Assembly: GCA_027627225.1 (NCBI GenBank)
Contig: CM051034.1
Coordinates: forward strand, 12,740,261-12,804,260
DNA: 64,000 nucleotides
DNA from: Congeria kusceri
Taxonomy: Eukaryota; Mollusca; Bivalvia; Myida; Dreissenidae
Direction: 5' to 3'
Each line of letters starts with the position of its first letter. The stretch's first letter is position 1. The notes beneath the pieces are model-generated. The model made no database searches. It saw nothing but the letters and a program-made list of their open reading frames with translations, and was not told where the DNA came from. This document shows, one piece after another, positions 35,801 to 47,600 of the stretch. The translations under genes were made by a program, and so were the position numbers.

Positions 35801-38800
35801 ACTAACTTGCACTCATTACTGTCAGTAAATCTACTTGTGAAGACACTAAAGTTGAAACTGTTGAACTGCAGCACAGATTGTCTTCGGGGGCTTCACTTAC
35901 TATTTTCTCGCTTAAAATTGCCTGTTTGAAACTATGACTCATTTCCCTGTAAGATAAGCTTGTCTTTTTATAAAAACATTTCACATAGTACTGCGAGTTT
36001 CTTGAAAAATGCATTGTGATTACTTAAAAAAACAAGAAGAAAATAATCTGCAGTGTTTACACTTTAAAAAATCCTTCAAACGATTGATTCAATACAGATT
36101 ATAACCCAATGAGCGTTTACAGTGACCATGATGAGCACATGTTTCACTAACTGACTGGTTCACAAAAATATCGATAAAACGTGACACGAGTCCTGTTAAA
36201 ATCGAGTAACCTTTCAAAGCGGTGTAGACATAAAACTATTACCGAAAATTTTTTATCCTGTGTAAACAAAATTCACAAAATTAATTCAGATTTCATATTT
36301 TTTTATCCACTTTTCCATTTGTGAATTTTCGGCCAAAAATTGTGAAAAAAGTATACTTTTTGGCTTTGTGAATGGTACCTAATATCGGCATGAAAATGAG
36401 GCCAAAAAAAACGCTGGCATGTCATGCACAAGACCTTTGTCACTAGCTCAAAGGTCAAGGTCATACTTAGATTTCAATGGTCAAATATGTGCATAATACA
36501 GCTTGTCCAGACTGTAACTCCATCATTCATCAGTCAATTTTAAAATAACTTGTTCACCATGTGGTGATGGTGTGTCGCGCGCAAGACATATGTCCCTAGC
36601 TCAAAGTTCAAGGTCACACTTAGAGGTCAAAGTTCAAATATGGGCATAATACAGCTTGTCTAGACTGTGACTTCATCATTCATCAGGCAATTTTAAAATA
36701 ACTTGCCACAAATGTTTACCATGTGGAGACAACGTGTCGCGCACAAGACCTGTGTCCCTAGCTCAAAGGTTATGGTCACACTTAGAGGTCAAATGTCAAA
36801 TATGGGCATAATACAGCTTGTTTGGACTGTAAATTCATCATTCATCAGGGCATTTTAAATAACTTGCCACAAAATGTTCACCATGTGGAGACAACATGTC
36901 GCGCATAAGACCTTGGTCCCTAGCTCAAAGGTCAAGGTCATTTTAAGAGTTCAAATGCCAAATATGGGCATAATACAGCTTGTTCGGACTGTAACTTCAT
37001 CAATCATCAGGGAATTTTCAAATAATTCAAAGGTCAAAGGTCCAATGTGGGCATGTTACAGCTTGTCCAGATTGTTAATTCCTTATTCATCAGGCAATTT
37101 AAAAATAACTTGCTTAAAATGTTCACCATGTGGAGACGGCAAAAAGGTCAAAGGTCAAGGTCACCCTTAGAGGTCAAAGAAGATCTGCTTGTTAGAAAAT
37201 GTGATTTTGAAATAATTACAATTCAAGTTGCTTTCTTGATAACGGGCTCTACATGTTGCCAACAGGCATCTAGTCAAGTTTAATCTCAGTCTTAATATTA
37301 AACATGTAACCAATGGAAATCAAAGCTCAAATTAACAATCAGTCCATTCTCATTGGGCAATATTTAAAGTTGCGAATAAGATTGAGAATGTTCGTAGTCG
37401 TGTTACTGGGTTTTATTATCTGTATTTAGACTTGCATGTAGTCATTCTGAAATTTTAATTGACTTTTATTTGAAAGCTGTAAATGTAGTATTTCTTTTCT
37501 GATGTGGACAAATCATTTGCTGATCATTTTGAAACTAAAAAGGTTAGGTTTGTGGAATAAAAACAATAATAACAAATAAACAATGAGTGATTAAAGAGAC
37601 ACCTTGGTTTCATGTTGTCAATTTTTATTGTCAGTATGAAACAATAGGCATTTTCAAAGTTGGTTACTACCCATATGTCAACAACTCAGAGGTATATGTT
37701 AGCTACATCATTGAACATGGTATGACAAAATATTACTAACAGTTTATATCATACTGATGTATGAATGTGTTACAGCAACATGGTTTTCATTCCAGCTGGT
37801 CAGTGCAAGTGGAGATGGGAAGATTATTCAGTGGAAAATAGACAGGAAAGCTCAGAAACTTCTTCCAAAGGAAGGGTAAGTGTGACGGTTGTACTTTTAA
37901 GTTACATGGATGTTTTGAGATATATTACGCATGTGCAAAGCAGTTTTTGTTGCGGAACGCTTCCGCAAGGCATAATTATTTTCTGGGAGTGAAAATATTG
38001 ATCAGAGAGCGATAAAACATAAAAATGTAAATAAAACTATTGAATTGTGAAAGTTAGCACTATTATACCATATTTTGTGAAAATAATATTTGAACTTTTA
38101 TGTAAGTAGCTATCTATCAGGAATAAATTACATACATAATGTAATGAAATTTGTACATATGATATGACTTTTGCGATAAACATGATTACATCGTAGCCAG
38201 TCTAAACAAAAACCAGTGCATGGAACAAAAATCAAGCAGACAAGATAAAACGTAAACTTGGTAACAATTATGAATTTTGGTGGAAAAGTTTTTTTTTAAA
38301 GTAAATGGGGCCCAGTTTCGGACCCAAATTAGTGTGAAAAACCCCCACACCTACTCAGTATTATACTGTACAGCTTAACTACTGTTGCAGGTTCATGGTG
38401 ATGACCCAGTCATTGCCGCGGCAGATGAAAGTGAAGGGCGTGAGGGGCGACCGGGAGATCGGGGTCACGTGTCTCTCGTACCACAGCGAGGACCGCGACA
38501 CGTTCATCGTGGGATCTGAGACGGGTGTTATCTTCAAGTGCTCCATGCACTCCCAGGGTCCACCTGCTGGCAGTGAGTACACATTTGTTTAAAGATCTGC
38601 TTGTGTTGTAGGGAATTTATACTACTTTGATGGCCAATGGCACCAACATAATCCACTTTAAAAAAAAAAAAAAACATATGAGGCGTGTCATGGGACAACC
38701 AGGTGTAATGCATTTGCGTAAAGTGTCGTTCCTGATTAGCCTGTGCAGTCCGCACAGGCTAATGCGGGATGGCACTTTGCGCATACAGTGAATTTACGTT

Positions 38801-41800
38801 TAGAAGAGACTTCCTTGAAACAGAACATACCATGAAAACCATAAGGCATATGTTGATGATGTACTGTACTTGGGAAATTGGGATATTTTGTTTTAATTGA
38901 AATATATATGAGGCGCGTCGTGGGAAAACCGGACTTAATGCATGTGCGTAGAGTGTCTTCCCGTAGTAGCCTGTGCAGTCCGCACAGGCTAATCCAGGAC
39001 GGCACTTTCCGCCCACAGTGGATTTATGTTTAGAAGAGACTTCATTGAAACAGAAAATACGACACTTTACGCACATGCATTAAGTCCGGTTTTCCAACGA
39101 CGCGCCTCATATGAAAATTGCCTTTTATCTTTCACGTCTTATTGTGTTTTGAGTTCTCAAAGTTATGTGATGAGTTAGTGGCATGCTTTCCCGCGTGGAT
39201 GTTGCAGTTTTGCTTTAACAAGTCAATATTATTACGAAATCTTTTTTCATATTTCAACTTTCGAAAAATTGCACCCATTATCTTTCAGGTCACATTGTGG
39301 ATTATCTTTCATGTCACATGGTGGATTATCTTTCAGGTCACATTGTGGATTATCTTTCAGGTAAAATTGTGGATTATCTTTCAGATCAGATTGTGGATTA
39401 TCTTTCAGGTCACATTGTGGATTATCTTTCATGTCTCATTGTGGATTATCTTTCAAGTTACATTGTGGATTATCTTTCAGGTCACATTGTGGATTATCTT
39501 TCAGGTCACATTGTGTCGTCCATCCCGCTAAGATCGCCAGTGACCTTCACATATAATCCTCACCATGGGCCGGTCCATGCTGTAGAGTGCTCCCCCTTCC
39601 ACAGAAATGCGTTTGTAAGCGCTAGCATGGATGAGTGTATACGTCTGTACAGTTTACTTCAGGTTGGTTCAAGTTTGTTGTTCCAATGTTTCAGCGCTAT
39701 ACTGAATTTTTACTTTGGTTGATGCATTGTACATGTATTAAGCAGGATGGTATTGTCAGACACTCTTCAAATGTTTCATCTTTAAATTTTACAAGACAAA
39801 ATATATTTAAAAAAGATTTAACATACTGCTGTTATGTAAGTTTTAGTAGTTTTTTTTTGCCTTTCTTGAATCCAAAGAAACAATACTGTTGAAACAGCTT
39901 TTGTGTATTACTGGGTAGACATAAATGTATGTTTATATGTTGTTAATACATTTTAATAGAAATTGCTGATGGAAAGGAAATATTACATGTGTTTTCCTGG
40001 TCTGGTCAGTACACAATTGCTTTAGAATACTGATATAGTAAAGAAGATTACTTGTACATAATTTTTATATTGATTTGTCACATGCAAAATAGGAAATTTC
40101 ACAGTGTTTTGTTCGAGTTTGGTTTGCACAGGATTAACATATATCCCAGGATCAGTGTTGTTACTGGAATGTCATTCCACTATTTGGGCATTTTGTGCAT
40201 TAAATAGTTCAGCCCTCTACAAGACCCATAAATAGTTTGTCGGTAATCCTTTGAGCATTTTAAAATGAAATACAGAACACTGAAATGAGCATAATTTCCT
40301 TTGATAGGCTCAGCCGGTGTTAACCATAGAGCCGGGAGAGGGGTATGTACACTCGGCCACCTGGTCCCCAGTAAAGGCAACCGTTATCGCTGCCACTACA
40401 CAGTCCGGCAACCTCCTGATTTATGACCTCAAGCAGGGGAAGACGGTACCAGTCCACAACATTCCGGCCAGCAGTAACAAGGAACCTGTCTATGCCTGTC
40501 AGTTTAACCCCCAGCAGTGAGTTTTATTTTTAGCTCACCTGAGCACAAACTTCTCAGTGTGCTATTGGTTTAGGAGACCTTTCTGGCGTCGTCCGTCGTC
40601 AATGTGCCGTCAACAATTTGGACCGTTATTGCGATAAAGACTACATTTTTTATTCAATCTTGACCTAACTTGCACAGTTTGTGTAAGACCATAAAATCTC
40701 AGATTGGATTATTATTGGGTCAGATCACACCAGTAACACCAGAGTTATTAACCCTTTTACATGCAAAAAAAGTGCAAAGGTGCCCTTTTCCAACGTATAG
40801 ACTTTATTTTCCATCCAATCTTAACCAAACTTTCACAGTTTGTGTATGACCATCAGATCTCAGCAGACGTCAAAAATGAACCAGATCGTGTTTCAAACAC
40901 CAGAGTTATTGCCCTTTGTTTATTAAAAAAATATACCAAAATGGACATAATTCAGGATAGAGAGAGACACTTTTCATCCAATCTTCACCAATCTTGCACA
41001 GTTTGTCTATTACCATGAGATTACAGTTGAAATCGAATAAAAGCAAGATTGGACCAGAAACACCAGAATTATTGCCCTTTGTTTGTGAAAAAAATATGCA
41101 AAAAATGGACATTATACAGGATAGAGACTTCATTTTTCATCGATTCTTTACCAGTCTTGCACAGTTTGTCTATGACCATAAAATTAAAGGTGAAGTTCAA
41201 TGTTAGCAAGATTGGACCAGAAACACCAGAGTTATTGCCCTTTTTTTGTGAAAAAAATATGCAAAAATGGACATCATTGAGCATAGAGACTTCATTTTTC
41301 ATCCAATCTTCACCAATCGTGTACAGTTTGCCCATGAACGTAAGACTACAGGTGAAGCAGAATATAAGCATGATCGGGCCAGAAACACCAGAGTTATTGC
41401 CCCTTGTGTTTGGAAAAAAACATCAACAAGTTATCAATGATTGGCTTGCACACACGATTTTTGATTCAATGTTGACCAAACTTACACAGTTTGCGCATGA
41501 CCATAAAAATTGATTGATAAAATTTGATTTCGAACAGTTGCAAGACTGCATGCAGTTATTTGTACATGCAACTTTGATGTCTTCAGAGCCTGCATTAACA
41601 TCATTTATCATCATTGGCAAGAAAATTATCAAAGAAAAAGCAAAACTTTACCTTATAGCACAGCCATCGTAATTAACGCATTGTAACTAGTTGTCCAAAA
41701 CTGTTTGCAAAAAAGACATCAAAATCTACTGTTTGTGCATTTTCCAGAATTGTCAATGACTTAATGAAAAAGGTTCAGGTAAGAATATCGAGAAAAATGA

Positions 41801-44404
41801 TTTGAGAACCATTAGCAAAAAACCACACATCCACTACCAAACTCATACTTTAGTTAGCCCATTGCACTTACTGATGTTTTAAATCAAAATTGATCCTACC
41901 CCCACTGTGTGATGTTCAGATACCTTAATTTTCAAACCTGTCAAACCAGTATGGTCTTCATCTGTACAGTTCTCAGGTGAGCGCTTTAGGCCATCATGGC
42001 CTTCTTGTTATAAGTTTACATTACCGGTAATAGTGAATTTTTTTAACAAAATATAGGAAATCAATACACTGTTTTATCTAGTTTTTGTTGCCCTTTAACA
42101 TTTTAAGAAATTGTTTTCATGATTATAGTCACATTTTTTAGCTCACCTGAGCAAAGCTTTTAGGATCGCCTTTTGTCCGTCGTCCGTCGTGCGTCGTGTG
42201 TCAACATTTTCATTCAAAGAACATCTCCTCTTAAACCGCTTGACAGATTTTCACCAAACTTTACAGGATTGATCCTTGGGTGACACTCTTTCAAAATTGT
42301 TCAAATCGTTCCGGTCCGTTGCATATGTAGGTCACAAGAGCTAAAAATAGATTTAAAAACTGAAAACTTAAAAAATCTTCTTCTCTGAAACCACAAGGCT
42401 TGGAGCTTTTATATTTGATATCTGACATCATCTAGTGGTCCTCTACAAAGATTGTTCAAACTATGCCCCTGGGGTCAAAACTGGCCACGCCCCGGGGCCA
42501 CATGGTTTATATGACTTAAATAGCAAAATGACTTTAAAAATCTTCTCTGCAATTGCAAGGCCTAGAGGTTTCATATTTGGTATGTAACATTTTATAGTGG
42601 TCCTCTACAAAGATTGTTCAAGTGATGCCCCTGGGATAAAAACTGGCCACAACCCGGGGGTCACATGGTTTATATAGACTTAAATAGCAAAATGACTTTA
42701 AAATTTTCTCCTCTAAAAGTTCAAGGCCTAGAGGTTTTATATTTGGTATGTAACATTGTGTAGTGGTTCTCTAAAAAGATTGTTCAAATGATGGCCCTGG
42801 GGTCAAAGCTGGGCACACCCCGGGGCTCACATGGTTTATATATACGTAAATGGCAAAATGATTTAAAAATTCTTATCTGAAACCACAAGGCCCAGAGGTT
42901 TCATATTTGGTTAAAACATTATATCAAGACCTCGATTGGGATTGCATATGGGATGGGTGGGGTCAAGGTCAAGGTCACTGTTACTAAAAATAGAAGAACG
43001 GTTTCCGCTCAATAACTTTATACGCATTGAGATATTTTAATGAAACTTAATACATAGATACCTCATATTGACTGCTCGCATGGGATTGCATATGGGGTGG
43101 GAGGGGTCAAGGTCAAGGTCACTGTTACTAAAAATAGAAAGAACGGTTTCTGCTCAATATCTTGAGAACACATTGAGATATTTAAATGAAACTTAATACA
43201 TAAGTACATTATTTTGAGACCTCAATTGGGATTGCATATGGGGTGGGTGGGTTCAAGGTCAAGGTCACCGTTATTAAATATAAAAAATGGTTTCTGCTAA
43301 ATATTTTGAGAACGCATTGAGCTATTTTAATGAAACTTAATACATAAGTACCTTATATCAAGACATTGCTTGGGATTGCATATGGGGTGGGTGGGGTCAA
43401 GGTCACTGTTACTGAAAATAGCAAAACATTTTCCGCTCAATAACTTGAGAAAGCATTGTAATATTTTAATGAAACTTAATACACATATCTTATATCGAGA
43501 CCTCACTTAAGTTTGCTTATGGGGTGGGTGGGGTCAAGGACACTGTTATTTAAAGTAGAAAAACGGTTTACGCTCAATAACTTAAGAACGCATTGAGATA
43601 TTTAAATGAAACTTCATATGTATATACCTTATATCGAGACTTTGCTTTACGTATGTGGTGGGTTGGGTCAAGATCAACGTCACTGTTACTAAAAATAGAT
43701 AAACAGTTTTGGCTCAATAACTTGAAAACCTATTGAGATATTTTATTGAAACTACGTACATAGATATCAGGTGAGCGACCTAGGGCCATAGTGGCCCTCT
43801 TGTCAGCAAATATAAGAACTGTTGAAAACTTGAGTCCATTGATTTTTAAATTTATTTTCCCATTTGAATATCTAGTCATTCATTACTGATACTAGACATC
43901 AATCATATATTATATGTCCAGGTAAAATTATTTTTACAAAAAGTAAGCTCATGTAAGAGAAATTGAAAACATGGAAAGTGGCGGTAAAGATGAAGATTTC
44001 ATATTTATAAGCATTTGCTAAAATTTAAATGTGCAACAGAATGAAGTAGGGCCAAAACAAAAAAATTATGCGTTTAGGGCAACCTGACCCTAGCCCACGA
44101 ATTTTCGATGTTTTTTTACTTTAATGTGTCTTTAAAAATTAAAAAAAAGACTTAGTCCCGACCCTACCTAACTTTTTTGAGACTGTTGCCTGAAACACCC
44201 AATTAATTAGTTTTGGCTTAAGTAGCGTATTTCAAGGAATAGGGACACATCTAATATGCAGTGCAATGTTTCAGGACACATCTTCTAGCGACAGGGGACC
44301 GGAAAGGGCAGGTGCAGATTTTCAAGTTGAGCTCAAATCTCCGACAAGTGTCAGGGAAGGAGACGGAGTTCTTGGGAAACCTGGTCAATGTCACCGCTGA
44401 ATAA
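29805..44404 (+). CDS. DYNC2I2: Dynein-2 intermediate chain 2 (WDR34), 11 exons, 496 aa
   Basis: Exons: 29805-29863, 32620-32704, 33062-33200, 33487-33619, 34104-34285, 34650-34783, 37796-37875, 38391-38572, 39505-39662, 40308-40516, 44275-44404. They sum to 1491 nt with matching phases. The N-terminus has ETQTTAL and AVQTDEE, which resemble dynein light-chain LC8 sites, then a helix NFLHRTEPYIIKQLTNNLRS ending AFDG, as in human WDR34, where this part binds roadblock light chains. Seven WD repeats follow: SLSWNATGSV/CTWNLDR, YIAFHPKNPA/VLLWDVS, VYWITD/IIQWKI, LSYHSEDRDT, VECSPFHRNAF/IRLYSL, ATWSPVKATV/LLIYDL, CQFNPQQ/VQIFKLS. Known role: with DYNC2I1 it joins the dynein-2 motor for retrograde intraflagellar transport. 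Length fits (human 536). The exon 4 donor (TC/GTATCC) is weak. A longer exon 9 starting upstream in the repeat array would stay in frame. Confidence 0.95.
30335..30565 (-). mobile_element. SINE (family of 60411), minus-strand copy without tRNA head
   Basis: The reverse complement matches the body at 60485-60690: CCACATAACTTGTG, then CTACCTCTGATTCAAGTAGG, then TAGATCGGCTAA and CTTGCCCAGGAAAAG. The tRNA-like head is missing. Confidence 0.75.
30964..31710. repeat. Cluster of palindromes built on GTATACAGCTTAC
   Basis: A perfect 38-bp palindrome occupies 31022-31059 (left half CAACATATACAGCTTACGT). Related inverted pieces occur near 30980 (CGTATACAGCTTAC), 31617-31660 and 31672-31702 (CGTATACAGCT ... 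AGCTGTATACG). Between them lie CAG/CTG, ACAGACGG and GATGAT simple repeats (31150-31580). Confidence 0.8.
33845..33915. repeat. Interspersed repeat shared with 17457-17545
   Basis: Plus-strand copy of the repeat in the CCDC15 3' region, in the DYNC2I2 intron after exon 33487-33619. Confidence 0.5.
34975..37185. repeat. Satellite of about 150-180 bp rich in AGGTCA, in DYNC2I2 intron 6
   Basis: Diverged tandem units contain CTTGTCCGGACTGTAACT, CAAATGTTCACCATGTGG and AAGGTCAAGGTCACGCTTAG, at about 34980-35390 and 36420-37185. The array is split by about 1 kb of other sequence (35390-36415) whose ends, CAGTGTGTTTTTTT and AAAAAAAACGCTG, are inverted. Each unit carries repeated AGGTCA hexamers, including perfect AGGTCAAAGGTCA at 35106-35118, 35273-35285 and 37145-37157. 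Confidence 0.85.
38680..38837. mobile_element. GAGGCGTGTCGT palindromic MITE, left half only
   Basis: Starts GAGGCGTGTCATGGGACAAC, keeps the first hairpin (TAGCCTGTGCAGTC and its mirror), and breaks off after the central spacer. Confidence 0.8.
38910..39108. mobile_element. GAGGCGTGTCGT palindromic MITE
   Basis: Starts GAGGCGCGTCGTGGGAAAAC and ends TTTTCCAACGACGCGCCTC, flanked by ATAT on both sides. The second hairpin is deleted. It lies in the intron that ends in the 24-bp acceptor array. Confidence 0.85.
39277..39516 (+). repeat. 24-bp minisatellite made from a DYNC2I2 3' splice site (10 copies)
   Basis: Ten tandem units of ATTATCTTTCAG followed by GTCACATTGTGG, exact period 24. The last unit runs into exon 9, and its CAG at 39502-39504 is the acceptor I used. 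Seven of the ten units keep TTTCAG at that place; units 2 and 7 read TTTCAT and unit 8 TTTCAAG. The unit length is eight codons, and the frame stays open across all ten units in phase with the exon, reading repeats of HIVDYLSG. Any of the seven acceptors would give an in-frame protein, so the array may be a coding repeat of variable length. Confidence 0.95.
40530..42013. mobile_element. AGCTCACCTGAGC element, about 1.5 kb, in the last DYNC2I2 intron
   Basis: Starts TTTTTAGCTCACCTGAGC and ends CTCAGGTGAGCGC ... GGCCATCATGGCCTTCTTGT. The interior holds about four diverged 150-bp units (GACCAGAAACACCAGAGTTA ... CAGTTTGTCTATGACC), which create a spurious 154-codon frame at 41049-41513. A second copy with the same ends is at 50112-51495. 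Confidence 0.75.
42137..43804. mobile_element. Relative of the AGCTCACCTGAGC element, about 1.7 kb
   Basis: Same ends (TTTTTTAGCTCACCTGAGC; CAGGTGAGCGAC then GGCCATAGTGGCCCTCTTG) around a different interior. At 42930-43790 the interior is six tandem units of about 140-150 bp containing TTGCATATGGGGTGGGTGGG and TCAAGGTCAAGGTCACTGTT. Confidence 0.7.
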
Positions 44405-44405
44405 A
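44400..44405 (+). terminator. Polyadenylation signal overlapping the DYNC2I2 stop codon
   Basis: AATAAA at 44400-44405 includes the TAA stop (44402-44404). A second AATAAA lies at 44718-44723. Use of the first would leave almost no 3' UTR; the second is the more usual choice. Confidence 0.4.
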
Positions 44406-45605
44406 GACTATGACATAATCGTTAATTGGGTGTACCAACTGTAGACTGATTCACTGGTAAACGGACATTAGCCCATTGAATATTATCACCTTTGTGAAAA
44501 AAAACTGTTTAGCAGGACAGTGGCCCCTTCCTGAATTTTCCAGGGTGAACAATAGCACCTTTTGACATAACTCAAATGCATACAATAGCCTATTTTTTTC
44601 GAAGACAGTACCTTGCTTTCAAACAGATCATCAACCCAGATGTCTTACCTGGAAGGGGCTAATGTTTCACTTGGAAGGGGCTAATGTCCATTAATAACAT
44701 ATTTTCATGAAGAAAATAATAAATGGGTATAATGTTCCAGAATCTGATCAGTAATCTTAAGATATTATAAATGTGCAACCGTCTTGTAACTTAGTATTGA
44801 TGTGCGACTTGCATCATATAAAATATTTCATTACTGCTATTTCAGGGCTTTTTGGAGCCAATTTTATAGCTGTTTTGGGGTCATATTCCCAATGGCAAAA
44901 AGTTTGTTTTTTTTCCCAAATCCAGTCCCAAAATTCCCATTTGATGGTTTGACTTTCAGATGTTTTGAAAAAACAGGTGCTCAGTGTAGAAATAAAGACT
45001 GTTGAAGTTGTAATAACTGTGTAACTGATTTGTTTTGTTCAGAACATTCTGTGAGTTTTATGTGAAATGATGCTAAAATTCCCAATTTCATGGGTATAGG
45101 TAATATTCCCAAAATGGTGAAAAAAGCCCTGTATTGAAAACTGTTACATTCTGTTGAAATGTGATTACAGGTAGCTTTTTCTTTTCCCAACAAAGTAAAT
45201 GTAAAAAAAATTGTATCTAGAAATTCTACACCGCCATAAAAATCTTATGATAAAATCCAATACTGGTTTGCCAGCACTTTAGTAATAAGCCGTTGCGAAG
45301 TGTTTGTTTCAGAATCTTTCATGTTAAATTTGTCATAATCTGTGATACAGACTGTACTGTTATTAGTAATTTATTTCTATTTATGAACTTTATAGATTTT
45401 ATTAAATTGTGTTAACCTGTATTACTCCACTTTTTTGTTGTGGCTTTTTGCAAGAAATTACACTTTTTGCATGAAATATGTTTTATTGTAACCAGATTGA
45501 CGGTATTACACATAACTGTAGACAAATGTTAAAACAGATAATTTCCTATTACTCTCAGATATATTTTGCTAGTAAAAATAAAATATCGGTGAAACTGTTT
45601 ATTAA
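44405..45605. other. Gene-free stretch after DYNC2I2
   Basis: Probable 3' UTR of DYNC2I2 followed by unique AT-rich sequence. AATAAA occurs at 44718 and near 44990. No gene seen. Confidence 0.5.
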
Positions 45606-46090
45606 AAAAACAAGAGGGCCAGAGTGGCCCTGGGTTGCTTACCTGAGCATTATGAATCATAATGGCTTGTAACAATTTAATTGCATGTTCACATATTTTT
45701 TTAAGTAAAATGTTGACAACAGACGACAACTATCACTGTCAGCCATGTTTTTTAACGAAACTAAATAATTGGTTGGACATTTGTGTTAAATTATTTTAAA
45801 ATCCAGCAACTGGTTTCAGACAAGCTGATTTTCAAAGTTTTCTATATAGCCATATTAGGAAAATGCCAGGTTCTCTGGCAGCCATGGTTTTTAACGAACC
45901 AAAATAATTTGAAGAAATTTAATAAAAGACCAAGGAATATTCTAACCAAGATTAATTAATTTTTTTCCGCAGTTTTTTAAACTAAATTGTTGACAACAGG
46001 CGACAACCACTGGCTCAACTCTAACAGCTGTTTTTATTCTTCTTTGTTTAATGTAAAATTTCTCCACAACACCCAAATGACGATGTTTAA
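45606..46090 (-). mobile_element. Fragment of the AGCTCACCTGAGC family, reversed
   Basis: Begins AACAAGAGGGCCAGAGTGGC and then CTTACCTGAGCA, which is the reverse complement of the right end of the elements at 42137 and 50112. The other end is not recognisable. Confidence 0.5.
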
Positions 46091-46309
46091 AGGGACCTAT
46101 TTACAGAGTGCCAAACTTGCAGTCAACGATTCCCAAAGGAAAACTATACTATATATATATATATGAAGGATATAATATAATTATTTCGGAATAATGTGTC
46201 AAATATGAATAAATAGCGATTGAAATGGCAAACATGATAACACGGAAAATCTTTGCTCAGTATTTTTAAAAACGTGCATCACTTACAGAAGAGTAAAAAT
46301 TACACGCCT

Positions 46310-46431
46310 ATGTATAGGTGTCCATTTAGTTAGTGGTTAGCATGTCAGACTTTCAATCCTGAGGTCGTGTGTTTGAGCCCAGACAGAGGCTTTTCTCCTC
46401 ATATTTATGCTTTCTTTGACAGAAAATATAT
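46310..46431 (+). mobile_element. tRNA-derived SINE head interrupted by a MITE
   Basis: TTAGTTAGTGGTTAGCATG resembles an internal A-box and GTCGTGTGTTTGAGCCC a B-box at tRNA spacing. The stems do not pair well enough for a tRNA gene. The palindromic MITE at 46432 follows directly. Confidence 0.5.
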
Positions 46432-46663
46432 GAGGCGTGTCGTGCGAAAAGCGGTTTTAATGCATGTGCAGTTCGCACAGGCAAATCCAGGATGGCACTT
46501 TCCGCTTTAATGGTATTTTCTGTTTGGAGGAAGTCTCTTCTAATCATAAATCCACCGTTGGTGGAAAGTGCCGTCTAGGATTAGCCTGTGCGGACTGCAC
46601 GGGCTGATCCGGGACGACACTTTATGCACATGCATTAAGCCCCGTTTTTCTTCGACACGCCTC
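46432..46663. mobile_element. GAGGCGTGTCGT palindromic MITE
   Basis: Starts GAGGCGTGTCGTGCGAAAAG and ends TTCTTCGACACGCCTC, with ATAT on both sides. The first hairpin is partly deleted; the second is intact. Confidence 0.85.
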
Positions 46664-46884
46664 ATATGGGTTGGTTAGTCCAGATGGTTTATTAATTGAA
46701 TTTAAGACATTTTAAGGGAAATTCTAAACGATACGAAATTCTGTAAGTGTTTTAAACATTATTTATAATATGTGTGACCTTTGACCTCAAATGAAAGGAT
46801 TTGTTCTTCCCTGCAGCATGCCATCTCACAAAGTTTAATTGTAATATCTCAATTTGTCTTTGAGGTATGTAGCAGAAACCATTT

Positions 46885-47600
46885 TTAGCTCGACTATATG
46901 AAGAATAGGGGAGCTACTACCCCCGGCGTTGGCGTCCGCGTCTTAATTTGGTTAAAGTTTTTATTCAAAAGTCTTGTAACTTCAAAACTACATAAGTTAT
47001 TCACTTGAAACTTGGAATATACCTTTGTCATCAACTCCAGTCTCAAGGGCAACATTCCATATAACTCTGTTTTGTATTTTGACAGAGTAATGCCCCTTTT
47101 TCACATAGATTTTCTGGTTAAAGTTTATATTCAAGTTTTGTAACTTCAAAACTACATAAGTAATTCACTTGAAACTTGGATCTAACCTTTGTCATCAACT
47201 CCAGTTTCAAGGGCAACATTCCCCATAACTCTGTTTTGTATTTGACAGAGTTATGCCCCTTTTTCACATAGATTTTCTGGTTAAAGTTCATATTAAAAAG
47301 TTTTGTAACTTCAATACTACAAAAGCTATTCACTTGAAACTTGGAACTAACCTTTGTCATCAACTCTAGTATCAGGGGCAACACTACCCATAACTCTGCT
47401 TTGTATTTTGACAGAGTTAGCCCACTTTTTACATAGACTTTGTTTAAGTTTTGTTCCAAACATTTATAAACTATACAAGCTTCACTTAAAAATATTGTAT
47501 TTTAACAAAATTTATGCCCCTTTCACTACCCAAAATATGTACCAACTGAAATACTTCGAATAGTCGAGCGCGCTATCCTCTGACAGCTCTTCTTCTATAT
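46885..47600. mobile_element. AGCTCGACTAT...ATAGTCGAGC element
   Basis: Starts TTTTTAGCTCGACTAT and ends GAATAGTCGAGCGCGC, an inverted pair. The interior is about three units of roughly 130 bp (AACTTCAAAACTACATAAG ... ATTTGACAGAGTTATGCCCC). No genuine coding frame. Confidence 0.65.

Noticed and set aside
39297..39722. A separate 141-codon gene
   Set aside because: It is DYNC2I2 exon 9 plus the in-frame 24-bp acceptor array and some following intron.
41049..41513. A 154-codon protein, and 145 codons at 50570-51007
   Set aside because: These are translations of roughly 150-bp units inside a repeated element. The frame is not preserved between the copies, and similar frames open on the other strand.
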